From: JAFGCY01 sp964609245
GTDB taxonomy: Bacteria > 4484-113 > JAFGCY01
DNA length: 64,000 nt
Reading direction: 5' to 3'
NCBI GenBank assembly: GCA_964609245.1
Contig: CAZSSB010000007.1
Span: 1 to 64,000 of the forward strand
A program made the translations under genes and the position numbers. Under the pieces are notes generated by a model. The model searched no databases, had not been told where the DNA came from, and saw only the letters and a list, made by a program, of their open reading frames with translations. Positions 43,182 to 52,621 of the stretch are shown piece after piece (the stretch's first letter is position 1; each line of letters starts with the position of its first letter).

Positions 43182-43276
43182 CGCCTTCCTCTCCTGATGC
43201 TGGATTGGGCCTGAGCGCCCTGCTTCAGAACGGCTCCCCCGCTGTGAGGGCGCCCGCTGCGAATTGAACGGGGGAG

Positions 43277-43305
43277 ATTATAAACGGTGCTAGGCCCGCT
43301 GGCAA
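43277..43305 (-). promoter_or_regulatory. Promoter of the nuo operon
   Basis: On the minus strand, TTGCCA (43300-43305) and a perfect TATAAT (43277-43282) are separated by 17 nt. It is one of the best promoters in the window. The leader to the TTG at 43181 is about 90 nt and includes a GC-rich stretch (GGGGGAG / CTCCCCC-type complementarity). Confidence 0.75.
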
Positions 43306-43393
43306 CCACCGTCGGGGATCAAGTGCCCTCACGAAATACCGTGCGCGTACGTCGAATTACCGACCATCCCGGCACGATCAATTCACGAATTGG

Positions 43394-43412
43394 GAGCCTG
43401 CGCAGGCGGCTC
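43394..43412 (-). terminator. Weak hairpin after ftsW
   Basis: GAGCC (43394-43398) pairs with GGCTC (43408-43412) at the ftsW stop codon. Its loop contains the CCTGCGCAGG palindrome. There is no U-tract. The next gene on this strand, nuoA, has its own promoter 100 bp further, consistent with an operon end here. Confidence 0.3.
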
Positions 43413-44799
43413 ATTGAGCGCGCTGAGTCCGTGCTTCCGCCGCGGCCAGCCCATACATCAGGCCCAGTGCGAGCACTGATACCAGCAAGCTGGTACCGCC
43501 CGCGCTGAAGAACGGCAGGGTCAGGCCCGACAGGGGCAGCGTGCCGAGCGTCACCCCGATGTTGACGAACGCCTGCAGGCAGACTGCGAAACCCAGGGCG
43601 GCGATCACCGTCCGATTGAAGCTGTCCCGGCAGCATAGCGAAAGGCGCAGCGCCACCCAGCCCAGGGTTAGGAACAACACAATCACGCTCAGACCGCCGA
43701 TGAAGCCCAGTTCCTCCACCAGCACGGGATACACGAAGTCGTTGGTTGACAGGGGCAGACGGTTCATCTTCTGATCGCTGTGCAGGAAGCCGCGGCCCCA
43801 CAGTCCACCCGCCGCCACCGCGCCCCGCGCTTGTGTCAGCTGGTAGGCCGGGCCGTCCTCGCCGGGCGCGGGGCCCGTGATGCTGGCAGCCCAGGTGGTG
43901 ATCCGCTCCGCTGCGTAGGCGTAGCGCCCCTCGTCGACCAGGCGCATCACTCCCAGCGCCAGCGATCCGGCCACGACGAGCAGCAGCGCGAAGCCCAGCA
44001 ACTGCCGCCAGTCGACGCCCGCCAGGATGAATGTCAGGAAACTGCAGCCCAGAATGATTGCTGCGGAGCCGAGATCGGGCTGGATCGCGGTGAGGCCGAA
44101 GGCCAGCACCACGATCAGCACGCAGCGCTTGGGCAGCTCAGGCCACACCGGGCGCCCTTCGCGCAGCAGGCGGAATGACCGAGGGCCGCGACGCGATTGC
44201 ACTACACCGAACCATTCAGCCGGCTCCTCGACTCCCTGCTCGTCAGCGGATTCCCCATCCATCTCCCGGGGGGCTGGCCCGCCCTGTGTCTCGCGCGGTT
44301 TGCGCCACCAACACAGCAGCTGCGCCAGGTAGAGCACCAGCGAGACCTTGAGCAGCTCGCTGGGCTGAAACTGGACGAAGCCGAGGTCCAGGAATCGCCG
44401 CGCGCCGTTGACCTCCATGCCCAGCCCGGCAACCTGCACGAGCAGGACCAGGATCAGTGACAGAAAGAAGGCCGCGGGCACGATGAACCGCAGCCAACGC
44501 CTGGCCGGCGAGCATCTGACAATCAACTGCACGGCGATGACCGCCATGACGGCGCCCGCCAGCAGAAAGCCGGCATGCCGCCAGAACCCGGCATAGGCCG
44601 GACGCTCCAGCGCGATGTTGAGGAACACCGTCGTGCTGAAGCTGGCGATCAGCCCGGCGGCCGCCAACAAACCGCCGACAGCCAGCAGCCGCTTGAGCCA
44701 GTAGCGAATCCGCTGCCGGCGACCGAGCGCAGCCGTCCGCCTGCTCGCCCGCTGGAACCCCGTGCGTGGCTTCACGCCGACCCAGTCGGCACTGCTCAT
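43411..44799 (-). CDS. ftsW: FtsW-type peptidoglycan glycosyltransferase
   Basis: A SEDS-family membrane protein that polymerises lipid II at the septum with its partner PBP, 462 residues. Family marks are NGARRFLDLGFVQFQPSEL near residue 131, containing the conserved Arg and Pro-Ser-Glu, and the catalytic-loop and C-terminal regions ELGFIGGLSVIVLF and LTLPFFSAGGTSLL. The location after murD marks it as FtsW rather than RodA. A charged insert of about 60 residues (around 163-225, with GESADEQGVEEPAE) extends a cytoplasmic loop. The N-terminal 35 residues are basic. murG, which normally follows, is absent. Confidence 0.92.
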   Translation of the reverse strand: MSSADWVGVKPRTGFQRASRRTAALGRRQRIRYWLKRLLAVGGLLAAAGLIASFSTTVFLNIALERPAYAGFWRHAGFLLAGAVMAVIAVQLIVRCSPARRWLRFIVPAAFFLSLILVLLVQVAGLGMEVNGARRFLDLGFVQFQPSELLKVSLVLYLAQLLCWWRKPRETQGGPAPREMDGESADEQGVEEPAEWFGVVQSRRGPRSFRLLREGRPVWPELPKRCVLIVVLAFGLTAIQPDLGSAAIILGCSFLTFILAGVDWRQLLGFALLLVVAGSLALGVMRLVDEGRYAYAAERITTWAASITGPAPGEDGPAYQLTQARGAVAAGGLWGRGFLHSDQKMNRLPLSTNDFVYPVLVEELGFIGGLSVIVLFLTLGWVALRLSLCCRDSFNRTVIAALGFAVCLQAFVNIGVTLGTLPLSGLTLPFFSAGGTSLLVSVLALGLMYGLAAAEARTQRAQ

Positions 44800-44846
44800 A
44801 CTTTCACCTCACCCTCGATCCCCGCATCGCGGGGCACGGCAGCCGG

Positions 44847-46256
44847 CTAGCCGCCGGCGGCCACTGCGACCTGCTGATCCAGCCTCGCTACCAACTCCTT
44901 GAAGTGCTCACCGCGCTCCTCATAGCTGCGATACTGATCGAAACTGGCGCAGGCCGGTGACAGCAGCACCGTTCCACCGGTGCCACGCATCGCGGCAAAG
45001 CCAGCCGCAACCGCCTGCTCCAGGTCGCTGACTAATTCTACACCATCCACCCCCGCCTTCACCAGTTCTGCGGAGAAACGCTCCCGGGCCTCGCCGTACA
45101 GCACCACGCGCTGCACCGTGCGCTTCACACAGCTGCACAGGTCGGTCAGGTCCGTCAGTTTGTCTCGCCCTCCCAGGATCAGCGCCAGCGGGGGCTGCAT
45201 GGCGCGCAGCGCAATGATCGTGGCCTCGGGATTGGTGGCCTTGGAGTCGTTGAAGAAGCTGACGCCGGCGGGCCGCTGCGGGCAGCGTTCAAGTCGGTGC
45301 TCGTAGCCCGTGAAGCTGCTCAGCCGCTCCGCGATCGTTTCGGGTGTCGCACCCATCAGCATCGCCGTCACCACCACCGCCAGTGCGTTTTCCACGTTGT
45401 GGACACCGGGCAGCTTGACGCAGTCAACGGGCAGCTCGCATTGCTCGCGGCCCAGGTCCACGTTGATCCGCCCGTTGGCGACCCAGGCCCCGCGCAACCG
45501 TCCGCCCGGCACGGAACGATACTGGAGGAACGTCGGCAGCTGGTTGGCGAACCGCACGGGCGCGAAGTCAGGGCAGAGCGCGTTCGTGACCACGAAGTCT
45601 CCGGCGGTCATGTGGTCGGTCATGCCGCGCTTGACCCGCGCGTACTCCTCGATCGTGCCGTGCCTGTCCAGGTGATCCGGCGTCAGGTTCGTGTAGATTG
45701 CCACGTGCGGGGCGAAGCGCTCAATCGCCTCCAGCTGGAAGCTCGAGACCTCCAGCGCCACGAAGTCACCCGCATTGATCTCGTCGAGACTGCCCAGCAG
45801 CGGCTCGCCGATGTTGCCCAGTACGTGCGCCGGGCCCAGCGCCGACAATACGTGGCCCAGCATCTTGGTGGTCGTCGATTTGCCGTTGGTGCCGGTCACC
45901 GCCAGGATGTAGCCCGGACAGCCCCGGGCCGCGACTTCCAGTTCGGAGACCACCGGGACGCCCCGCTCGACGGCACGCTGCACGTTGCGGTTGCGCAGCG
46001 GCACGCCAGGTGACAGGATCAGCGAATCGAGCCGCTCGACTGCCGCCCCGACTTCTTCAGCGACGGCGACTTCGAAGCGGTCCCGGGCTGCCAGCCGCAG
46101 TGCGGCCAGTTCCTCTTCCGACGCGGCATCGACGCAGACAACCGGCGTGATCAGCCGCGGCAGCAGATAGTCGACGCACGCACGTCCGGTACGCCCGTAG
46201 CCATAGACTCCGACCCGCTCACCCAGCCATTCGGTCAAGCCGATCCTCCCCTGCAT
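44847..46256 (-). CDS. murD: UDP-MurNAc-L-alanine:D-glutamate ligase
   Basis: MurD adds D-glutamate to UDP-MurNAc-L-Ala, using the product of MurI. It has 469 residues. The Rossmann opening is GVYGYGRTGRA. The ATP P-loop is VTGTNGKSTTTKML near 118. LEVSSFQLEAIERF and TNLTPDHLDRHGT follow. C-terminal motifs are NDSKATNPEAT and LLSPACASFDQYRSYEERG, which is diagnostic for MurD. It lies 21 bp after mraY and 47 bp before ftsW. Confidence 0.96.
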   Translation of the reverse strand: MQGRIGLTEWLGERVGVYGYGRTGRACVDYLLPRLITPVVCVDAASEEELAALRLAARDRFEVAVAEEVGAAVERLDSLILSPGVPLRNRNVQRAVERGVPVVSELEVAARGCPGYILAVTGTNGKSTTTKMLGHVLSALGPAHVLGNIGEPLLGSLDEINAGDFVALEVSSFQLEAIERFAPHVAIYTNLTPDHLDRHGTIEEYARVKRGMTDHMTAGDFVVTNALCPDFAPVRFANQLPTFLQYRSVPGGRLRGAWVANGRINVDLGREQCELPVDCVKLPGVHNVENALAVVVTAMLMGATPETIAERLSSFTGYEHRLERCPQRPAGVSFFNDSKATNPEATIIALRAMQPPLALILGGRDKLTDLTDLCSCVKRTVQRVVLYGEARERFSAELVKAGVDGVELVSDLEQAVAAGFAAMRGTGGTVLLSPACASFDQYRSYEERGEHFKELVARLDQQVAVAAGG

Positions 46257-46277
46257 GTAGTCCCAGAGATGAGTACT

Positions 46278-47348
46278 TCATCGCACCCGGCGATGGTATT
46301 TGATTAACAGCACGGCCAGAATCCCGAGCAGCATAGCGGTTCCGGCAAGCCCCCACTGAGTCCCGTATCTGAGCCACACGAATGCCACGACGCAGCCCAG
46401 CATCTGCATGGCGGTGAACATCAGCACGATCCGCCGCTCGCCCCAACCGGCCAGTTCGAAGTGATGATGGAGGGGTGTACAGAGCAACGGTCGTTTGCCG
46501 GTTGTGCGGTACACCGCCACCTGCACCATCACCGAGGCCACGTTCACGACCCAGATGAAGACGCACAGGCCGAGGAACAGCCACCAACCCTTGGCAATGA
46601 ACAACCCGGCCACCAGCGCGCCGACGGCCAGGGAACCGGCGTCACCCATGTAGATCAGCGCGGGCTTCCAGTTGTAGACCAGGAACGCCGCCAGCGCGCC
46701 GAAGCCGACCGCGGCTGGGAGCGCCAGGGGATCCCGGCCGTCCAGCAGCGCGTAGAAGGCTCCAGCCAGCACAACCAGCGTGGTTGATGAGAGCAGGCCG
46801 TCGAGACCGTCCGTGAAGTTGGCCCCGTTCAGCGCACCGAGCCAGATGAACAGCCCCACGGGGTAATAAACCCACCACGGCGCGTACACCGGCCAGGGCA
46901 GCGGATTGCCCGTCAGCGCCTGCGCGTGCTGCCACTCCGCGAAGTAGCCCGAGATCAGGTAGAGCAGCAGCAGTCCAACCGCGATCTGCAGCGGGAGCTT
47001 GTAGCGGGCCTTGAGTCCCTCGCTGCCGCGCGCCACCTTGAGCCGATCATCGACGAAGCCCAGCAGTCCCATCAGCGCCGCGGCCCATGCCACGTAGATG
47101 CCCAGCCTGGTGCCGGCCAACTGCTCGTCCACGTGGGGCAGCGCGATGATCCCCGCGACAATCAGCAGCACTGCCATGATTACGCCCGTGCCCGTCGGTA
47201 CGAAGCCCTTCTCCGCGTGGTGGACGGGACCATCCTCGCGGTACCGCTGGCCCATGCGGCGGCCGAGGCTGACCCGGTAGATGCCGTAGAGAATCGCAGC
47301 CAGCAGCCCGCTGGTCACCGCTATCCACCAGGGGTTGACTGGCAGCAC
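46278..47348 (-). CDS. mraY: Phospho-MurNAc-pentapeptide transferase
   Basis: MraY makes lipid I by moving phospho-MurNAc-pentapeptide onto undecaprenyl phosphate, 356 residues and about ten helices. Catalytic motifs are GFVDDRLK (Asp-Asp, near 97), NGANFTDGLDGL near 175, MGDAGSLAVG and PLHHHFELAGW near 290. The usual KKGTPTMGG near the N-terminus is replaced by EKGFVPTGTGV, a divergent version. The start is GTG, directly after the murF stop. Confidence 0.94.
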   Translation of the reverse strand: MLPVNPWWIAVTSGLLAAILYGIYRVSLGRRMGQRYREDGPVHHAEKGFVPTGTGVIMAVLLIVAGIIALPHVDEQLAGTRLGIYVAWAAALMGLLGFVDDRLKVARGSEGLKARYKLPLQIAVGLLLLYLISGYFAEWQHAQALTGNPLPWPVYAPWWVYYPVGLFIWLGALNGANFTDGLDGLLSSTTLVVLAGAFYALLDGRDPLALPAAVGFGALAAFLVYNWKPALIYMGDAGSLAVGALVAGLFIAKGWWLFLGLCVFIWVVNVASVMVQVAVYRTTGKRPLLCTPLHHHFELAGWGERRIVLMFTAMQMLGCVVAFVWLRYGTQWGLAGTAMLLGILAVLLIKYHRRVR

Positions 47349-47350
47349 GG

Positions 47351-49009
47351 TTAGCCCGTTGCCGTCAGCAGGTCGTTGACGATCCGCTCCAAGTGGAGAG
47401 CCCGCGAGCCCTTGATCATCACCACGGTGGGTTCGTCACTGCCGCGGATGTCCTCCAGCAAGCGGGCTGAGAGTTTGCGTGCCGCCCGATCGTCGAGGAT
47501 CACTGTTCCGCCCGATGAACGGTGGTCCCGGTGCCCGCCGTCGTCGAACCGCGAGTCGTACTTGCTGCCGCCATAGCTGCCCAGATCCGAGTGCCCCTCG
47601 AAATAGAACAGGTTGATATCCTCGAGTGCCTCAACCTCGTTGACGGCATTCATGCGCGGACCCACGGCATACACTGAGTCCAGGGGCAGGTTCAGTGCCA
47701 TCTGTGCGCACCGTCGATGCAGGAGTGTCTCGAACTTGCCCAGTTCCAGCATGTCGCCCAGCACCACGAGCTTGCGGAATCTGGGATCGACGCTGAGCAG
47801 TACTTCCAGGCTGTCACAGACCGAGGCGGGCGAGTTGTTATAACAGTCGTCGATCAAGTACAGCTTGTCGTCGAGCTGGAACAGGTTCAGCCGCTGCGGA
47901 GCCGGCAGCAGCTTGGGCGCGGCAGCCGCCACTTCCTCCAACTTCATCCCGAACTGCACGGCGGCCGCCGCGGCGGTCGCCAGGTTCTCCAGGGCACCGC
48001 GCCCCAGCATGTTCAGTTCGACGGGCACACGCTCATCCGCGCTGCAGAGCAGGCAGGTCGAACCTTCGAGTCCTCGCACTTCCACCTCCTCAAGCCAGAC
48101 GTCGGCCTGGGGACGCGTGCCCTTGCTGCTGTAGCTGACGCCCGGTGTCACGAACGGCGGCAGGCCGGAGCAGGCAAAGGCCGCGGAGGCGTCGAAGAAC
48201 GACAGTGCCAGGTCCTTGGGACCTTCCTTTCGCTTCTCCAGCTCGCGGAGAATGGCAAACGTGTTCGGATCACGCGCATTGAGCAGCAATCTGCCGGGCG
48301 ATTTCATGCCGTGGATGATCTCGCATTTGGCCTTGCAGACCTCTTCAAACGACCCGAGGCGCCCGACGTGACTGCCGGACGTATTGGTTATGATCGCCGC
48401 GGTCGGATGCGCGATACGCGACAGCAGGCTGATCTCGCCGCGCGCTCGCATCGCCATCTCGATGACGGCCATCCGCGTGCGATCGTTGATTCGCGAGAGC
48501 GCCAGCGGAACGCCGATCTCGTTGTTGAAGTTCTTCTCAGTGCCGATCGTCGGGAACTTGGAGCTGAGCAGCTGGATCAGCATTTCCTTCGTGCCGGTCT
48601 TGCCGACCGATCCCGTCACGCCCAGCACTTCCACGTCGAACTGCAGCCTGAACCACTCGGCCAGCTTCTGAAGCGCAACCAGTGTGTGCCTGACTTCGAT
48701 CACGCACACGTCGTCCATGTCGGCGTAGACCCCGTGTCCGGAGCGCTCCCGCAGCCAGCCCACGATCTCGTGGACCTGATGATGACCGGCCCGCACCAGC
48801 GCCGCCACGGCACCCTTGTTGACCGCGTCGATCACGAACTGGTGCCCGTCGCGGCTCTGCCCCATCAGGGGTACGAACATGGAGCGGCCATCGACATAGC
48901 GGCTGTCAATGCAGTAGTTGTCGAACGTCTGGCGGGAGTTGCCGTGAATCAGGCGTCCGCCGAGCGGCTCCAGGATATCTTCAATCGTGAATGCTGATCT
49001 GGCTCCCAT
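47351..49009 (-). CDS. murF: UDP-MurNAc-tripeptide:D-Ala-D-Ala ligase
   Basis: MurF adds D-Ala-D-Ala to complete the precursor, 552 residues, longer than the usual 450. The ATP loop is GVTGSVGKTGTKEML near 131, then TEKNFNNEIGVPL, and the C-terminal PAPQRLNLFQ and DDCYNNSPAS. ALVVLGDMLELG-like KLVVLGDMLELG is diagnostic. Near the C-terminus, an insert of about 35 Gly/Asp/His/Arg/Ser-rich residues (around 478-513) interrupts the last domain. I chose the ATG at 49009 with AGGAA upstream. A TTG 30 nt earlier is possible. A promoter lies in the gap upstream. Confidence 0.94.
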   Translation of the reverse strand: MGARSAFTIEDILEPLGGRLIHGNSRQTFDNYCIDSRYVDGRSMFVPLMGQSRDGHQFVIDAVNKGAVAALVRAGHHQVHEIVGWLRERSGHGVYADMDDVCVIEVRHTLVALQKLAEWFRLQFDVEVLGVTGSVGKTGTKEMLIQLLSSKFPTIGTEKNFNNEIGVPLALSRINDRTRMAVIEMAMRARGEISLLSRIAHPTAAIITNTSGSHVGRLGSFEEVCKAKCEIIHGMKSPGRLLLNARDPNTFAILRELEKRKEGPKDLALSFFDASAAFACSGLPPFVTPGVSYSSKGTRPQADVWLEEVEVRGLEGSTCLLCSADERVPVELNMLGRGALENLATAAAAAVQFGMKLEEVAAAAPKLLPAPQRLNLFQLDDKLYLIDDCYNNSPASVCDSLEVLLSVDPRFRKLVVLGDMLELGKFETLLHRRCAQMALNLPLDSVYAVGPRMNAVNEVEALEDINLFYFEGHSDLGSYGGSKYDSRFDDGGHRDHRSSGGTVILDDRAARKLSARLLEDIRGSDEPTVVMIKGSRALHLERIVNDLLTATG

Positions 49010-49092
49010 TCCGTTCCTGCTCAGATTGACCAATACCAACTCGCCGCGGTCAGTGCTTCTTCGCCCTGGCCGCGACGCTTGACCAAGCCATC

Positions 49093-49119
49093 ATTATATA
49101 GTCTAACCCGAGGCGTTAG
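49093..49119 (-). promoter_or_regulatory. Internal promoter and dyad before murF
   Basis: A perfect TATAAT on the minus strand (49093-49098) lies in the 203-bp gap between murE and murF. Just upstream, where a -35 would sit, is the dyad CTAAC-N7-GTTAG (49103-49107 and 49115-49119). There is no clear -35 box. An activator or repressor site is possible. It splits the cluster into two transcription units. Confidence 0.5.
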
Positions 49120-49212
49120 GTCCCGCACGGGGCGCCGGCGTGCCATCCAGGAGTCGCGTCAACCACGATCGGCGTCCGCGGCGCGATAGTCTAGTACCTT
49201 GAAGCCCCGATT

Positions 49213-50724
49213 TCAATCGCCATCTGCGAGCAGCCGTGCCGCCTCCTCCGCGTCGGAGAAGTGAAGCGTCGAACTGCCCACAATCTGGTAGTCCTCGTGT
49301 CCCTTTCCCGCAATGAGCACGATATCACCCGCACTGGCGGCCTCCAGCGCCAGTCTGATCGCACTGCGTCGATCGCACTCAGATCTCACCTCGGCGCCCT
49401 GCTTGTCGATTCCGGCGAGGATCTGCGTGATAATCGCCTCGGGATCCTCGCTGCGCGGGTTGTCGCTGGTGATAACTGTCAGGTCGCTCGCGCTCTGGGC
49501 CGTCTTGCCCATCAGGGGACGCTTGGCCTGATCGCGATCACCGCCGCAGCCGAGCACCGTGATGATCCGCGCCTCCGGCGAGCGCAGCTCCTTGAGCGCG
49601 CTGAGCACGTTGGCGACGGCGTCCGGCGTGTGTGCGTAGTCCACAAACACGTGGACCCCCCGCTGATTCGGGACCGGCTGCAAGCGGCCGGGCACCGAAT
49701 CGAACTGTGCGAGGCCCTCCACCACCTGGGGCAACGCCAGCCCCTCCAGCAATGCCACCCCGGCGGCGGCGACGCAGTTGTAAATGTTGTAGCGACCGAC
49801 GAGAGGGCATGTGAATCGCGCGTGGTTGACGCTGGGATCCCGTCGCTGCGGCCAGATGCCGTTCTTCAGCAGCAGTTCCCAGCCGACGCCGGCCAGCGAG
49901 TTCGACAGACCGGACATGACGAGGTTGTTGTCTGCCTGCTGGCCGAACTTGACGCCGATGCCGCCAAAGCGCTGCGCGATCTCCAGCCCGACTTCGTCGT
50001 CGGTGTTGACCACGGCGTATCCGCCGGACAGCACCAGGTGGTGGGTGAATAGCGATGCCTTGGCTTCAGTGTAGGCTTCACGCGTCTCGTGGTAGTCGTA
50101 GTGGTCCTGGGTCAGGTTAGTGAAGACGGCACCCGTGAACTCAAGCCCGGTGACGCGATGCTGCGCCAGCGCATGGCTGGAGACCTCCATCAGCACGTGG
50201 GTAACACCGTCGTCCACCAGTTCCCTGAGCAGCCGCTGCAGATCCGCGGCGTCCGGGGTTGTCAGCCCGCGCCCCTCGAACTGCGCGGCACCCGGTCGCA
50301 GCAGACCCAGCGTTCCCAGCGCCGCCGTGCGATAGCCCGCGTGGTTCAGCAGGTGTGCCGCCAGCAGCACCGTGGTCGTCTTGCCATTGGTACCGGTTAC
50401 ACCGATTACGCGTACATCGCGGCTGGGCTGGCCCGCCAGCCTCCCACTCAGCAAGGCATAGACCTCGCGCGAGTCGGGAACCCTCACGAAGCTACCCACC
50501 ATCTCAGGCGGCACGGGCTTGCTGTGTACCACCAGTGTCGCGCCGGCCGCCAGCGCGTCAGGAATATACTGGTGACCATCAGCCAGGCTGCCCGCGATGG
50601 CTACGAAAGCGCTGCCGGGAGAGACCTTGCGGCTGTCGCAGGTTACTGAGTCAACCTGCATGTCGGGGTAGATCTCACGCAGGTCCAGCGTGTCGATGCC
50701 CTCTAGCAGTTCATCAAGCCGCAT
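49213..50724 (-). CDS. murE: UDP-MurNAc-tripeptide synthetase, meso-DAP type
   Basis: MurE adds the third residue to the stem peptide, 503 residues from the ATG at 50724. CDSRKVSPGSAFVAI opens domain one. The ATP loop is GVTGTNGKTTTVLL near 110. The substrate-selecting loop reads SDNPRSEDP, the DNPR form of meso-diaminopimelate enzymes, so the wall is probably of the A1-gamma type. GKGHEDYQ is near the end. The start overlaps the ftsI stop by 11 bp. A longer frame upstream overlaps ftsI and is Arg/Cys-rich, so it was rejected. Confidence 0.95.
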   Translation of the reverse strand: MRLDELLEGIDTLDLREIYPDMQVDSVTCDSRKVSPGSAFVAIAGSLADGHQYIPDALAAGATLVVHSKPVPPEMVGSFVRVPDSREVYALLSGRLAGQPSRDVRVIGVTGTNGKTTTVLLAAHLLNHAGYRTAALGTLGLLRPGAAQFEGRGLTTPDAADLQRLLRELVDDGVTHVLMEVSSHALAQHRVTGLEFTGAVFTNLTQDHYDYHETREAYTEAKASLFTHHLVLSGGYAVVNTDDEVGLEIAQRFGGIGVKFGQQADNNLVMSGLSNSLAGVGWELLLKNGIWPQRRDPSVNHARFTCPLVGRYNIYNCVAAAGVALLEGLALPQVVEGLAQFDSVPGRLQPVPNQRGVHVFVDYAHTPDAVANVLSALKELRSPEARIITVLGCGGDRDQAKRPLMGKTAQSASDLTVITSDNPRSEDPEAIITQILAGIDKQGAEVRSECDRRSAIRLALEAASAGDIVLIAGKGHEDYQIVGSSTLHFSDAEEAARLLADGD

Positions 50725-52594
50725 CCGGCACCTCCGCTGGCACCTGGTAGTCCAGGTAGGAGATGCGGTCGCACACCGATTTGAACACCGGTGCCGCCAC
50801 CTCCCCACCGTAGTACTTGCCGCCTTTCGGATTGACGAACAGCACCAGCACTACGTAGCGCGGCGCCTCGGCCGGAAAGAACCCGGCGAAGGTCGCCGTG
50901 TAGGCTCCGCGCCGATAGCCTCCCTGCTCCGATGGGATCTGGCCGGTTCCGGTCTTGCCGGCAGCTCGATGCCGCGCCAGCCGGGCCTTCTTGCCCGTAC
51001 CGCTCTCCACCACTTCGCTCAGCCAGCCGCTGATCAGCTCGCAGGTTTGGGGAGACAGTACTCGGACCCGGCCTGCCGCCGCACTCCTGCTGCCAGTGTC
51101 GCAAGCGGCCGGCGGGTTACCGGTGCCGTCGCCCGGCACGGGCTGCAGACCCGCCAGGATAACCTCTCCCGCCGGCAGAGGGGGCTGCTGCTCCGATTGC
51201 GCAGCGTCTTCAGCCGGCCGCGCGCCCTGCTGCCCGGCAACCAGTGTCGGTTGGACCATGTAGCCGCCGTTGGCGATCACGCAGTAAGCCCTCGCCAGCT
51301 GCAGCGGCGTGATTGACATCCCCTGTCCAAAGCCGGCCGTAGCGAGCACCCGTCGCGGCCACTGCACACGCTGCTCACCGTCGGCGCGCATGTAGTAGCA
51401 GGGAGCCAGCCCCTCACACTCGGCCGGCAGTTCAATCCCCGTGCGCGCGAAAAACCCCATCGCTCGATAGGACTCCAGCACGCGATCCTGCCCCAGGGCC
51501 AGCGCCACCTGGGCCATGCCGATGTTGCTCGAGTGGACGATGATGTCGCGGACCGGTACACCGCCGCTGTCACCCAGCAGGTGGCTGGCCTCCGCCTCGC
51601 GCAGCGGCTTGCCGTCGACCAGCAGCTGTCGATTGCAGACGAAGCGCCGCGCGGGATCAAGCCAGTTGCGCTCGATCGAGCAGGCCGCCAGCAGGGGCTT
51701 TACGGTGCTGCCGGGCTCAATCACGCGATGAACGATGACGTTGTACTCGTCACCGATGTTGCCCTTCGCGTACTCGTTAGGATCGAAAGTGGGATGGGTC
51801 GCGGCGGCCCGCACCTCGCCGAACTCCGGATCAAGCACCAGCACGCAGGCCCAGTCGGCGTTGTTGCCGGCCACCGCCCGCGCCAACTCGTCCTCGGCGA
51901 TCAGCTGGATGCCCTGGTCCAGGGTGGTCGTCAGGTCCGCGCCGTCCTCCTTCTCGTCAATGCTGATCTCGCTGCCCGGCAATCGCTTGCGACGCGCGTC
52001 CTTCCGGAAGTGGATGGCGCCGTCCCTGCCCGTCAGGTGCTCGTTCCAGGTGTATTCGAGGCCGGTGCGGTGCACGGGCTGCGGTCCGGCATAGCCGACG
52101 GTGCTGGCGGCGCCGTAGGGCCCCAGCGGGTAGAAACGCTCGTAGTAGTAGAAGGTGAAGACGCCGCGCAGGTTCTCGTTGTCGATCGCCAGCGCGGTGG
52201 TCAGCGGGACGCTGCGTGCCACCTCGGCGCCGCGCCCCTCATGTTCCTCGATCGATCGCGCGATCTGCTCGGGCGGCGCGTTCAGCAGCGGTGACAGCAC
52301 CTCGGCGACGCCTGCAACGTCACGGACCAGCACCGGGTCCACCAGCACGCGCGCCACCTTGCGATTGCTGGCGATCACGGCGCCGTCACAGAAGAGGATA
52401 TTGCCCCGCTTGCCCTGGGGATACTCGAAGCTCTCCCAGCGCTGGGCGACGACCGCGCGGTAATAGCTGCTGACCTCGGGATCGAACTGCAGGAAAAAAA
52501 GGTGGGCGGCCAGGATGGCCGCCCCGAGGAGGAAGGCGGAGTAGATTAGCGAGATTCTGATCCAACCATCATGGTTAGCCTTCACACGTTTCAT
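50714..52594 (-). CDS. ftsI: Division transpeptidase (FtsI/PBP3-like)
   Basis: A class B penicillin-binding protein that cross-links septal peptidoglycan with FtsW, 626 residues. There is one N-terminal helix (about 13-33). The dimerisation domain includes KRGNILFCDGAVIA. Transpeptidase motifs are SxxK in EPGSTVKPL (near 294), SxN in HSSNIGM (near 355) and KTG in AGKTGTGQ (near 545). No PASTA domain is present. A Pro/Ala/Gln-rich insert of about 60 residues around 455-515 lies before the KTG motif, which is unusual. It follows the ftsL-like gene by 27 bp. Confidence 0.94.
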   Translation of the reverse strand: MKRVKANHDGWIRISLIYSAFLLGAAILAAHLFFLQFDPEVSSYYRAVVAQRWESFEYPQGKRGNILFCDGAVIASNRKVARVLVDPVLVRDVAGVAEVLSPLLNAPPEQIARSIEEHEGRGAEVARSVPLTTALAIDNENLRGVFTFYYYERFYPLGPYGAASTVGYAGPQPVHRTGLEYTWNEHLTGRDGAIHFRKDARRKRLPGSEISIDEKEDGADLTTTLDQGIQLIAEDELARAVAGNNADWACVLVLDPEFGEVRAAATHPTFDPNEYAKGNIGDEYNVIVHRVIEPGSTVKPLLAACSIERNWLDPARRFVCNRQLLVDGKPLREAEASHLLGDSGGVPVRDIIVHSSNIGMAQVALALGQDRVLESYRAMGFFARTGIELPAECEGLAPCYYMRADGEQRVQWPRRVLATAGFGQGMSITPLQLARAYCVIANGGYMVQPTLVAGQQGARPAEDAAQSEQQPPLPAGEVILAGLQPVPGDGTGNPPAACDTGSRSAAAGRVRVLSPQTCELISGWLSEVVESGTGKKARLARHRAAGKTGTGQIPSEQGGYRRGAYTATFAGFFPAEAPRYVVLVLFVNPKGGKYYGGEVAAPVFKSVCDRISYLDYQVPAEVPDAA

Positions 52595-52621
52595 TGTCTG
52601 GCGATCCTGTCACAAACTCAC

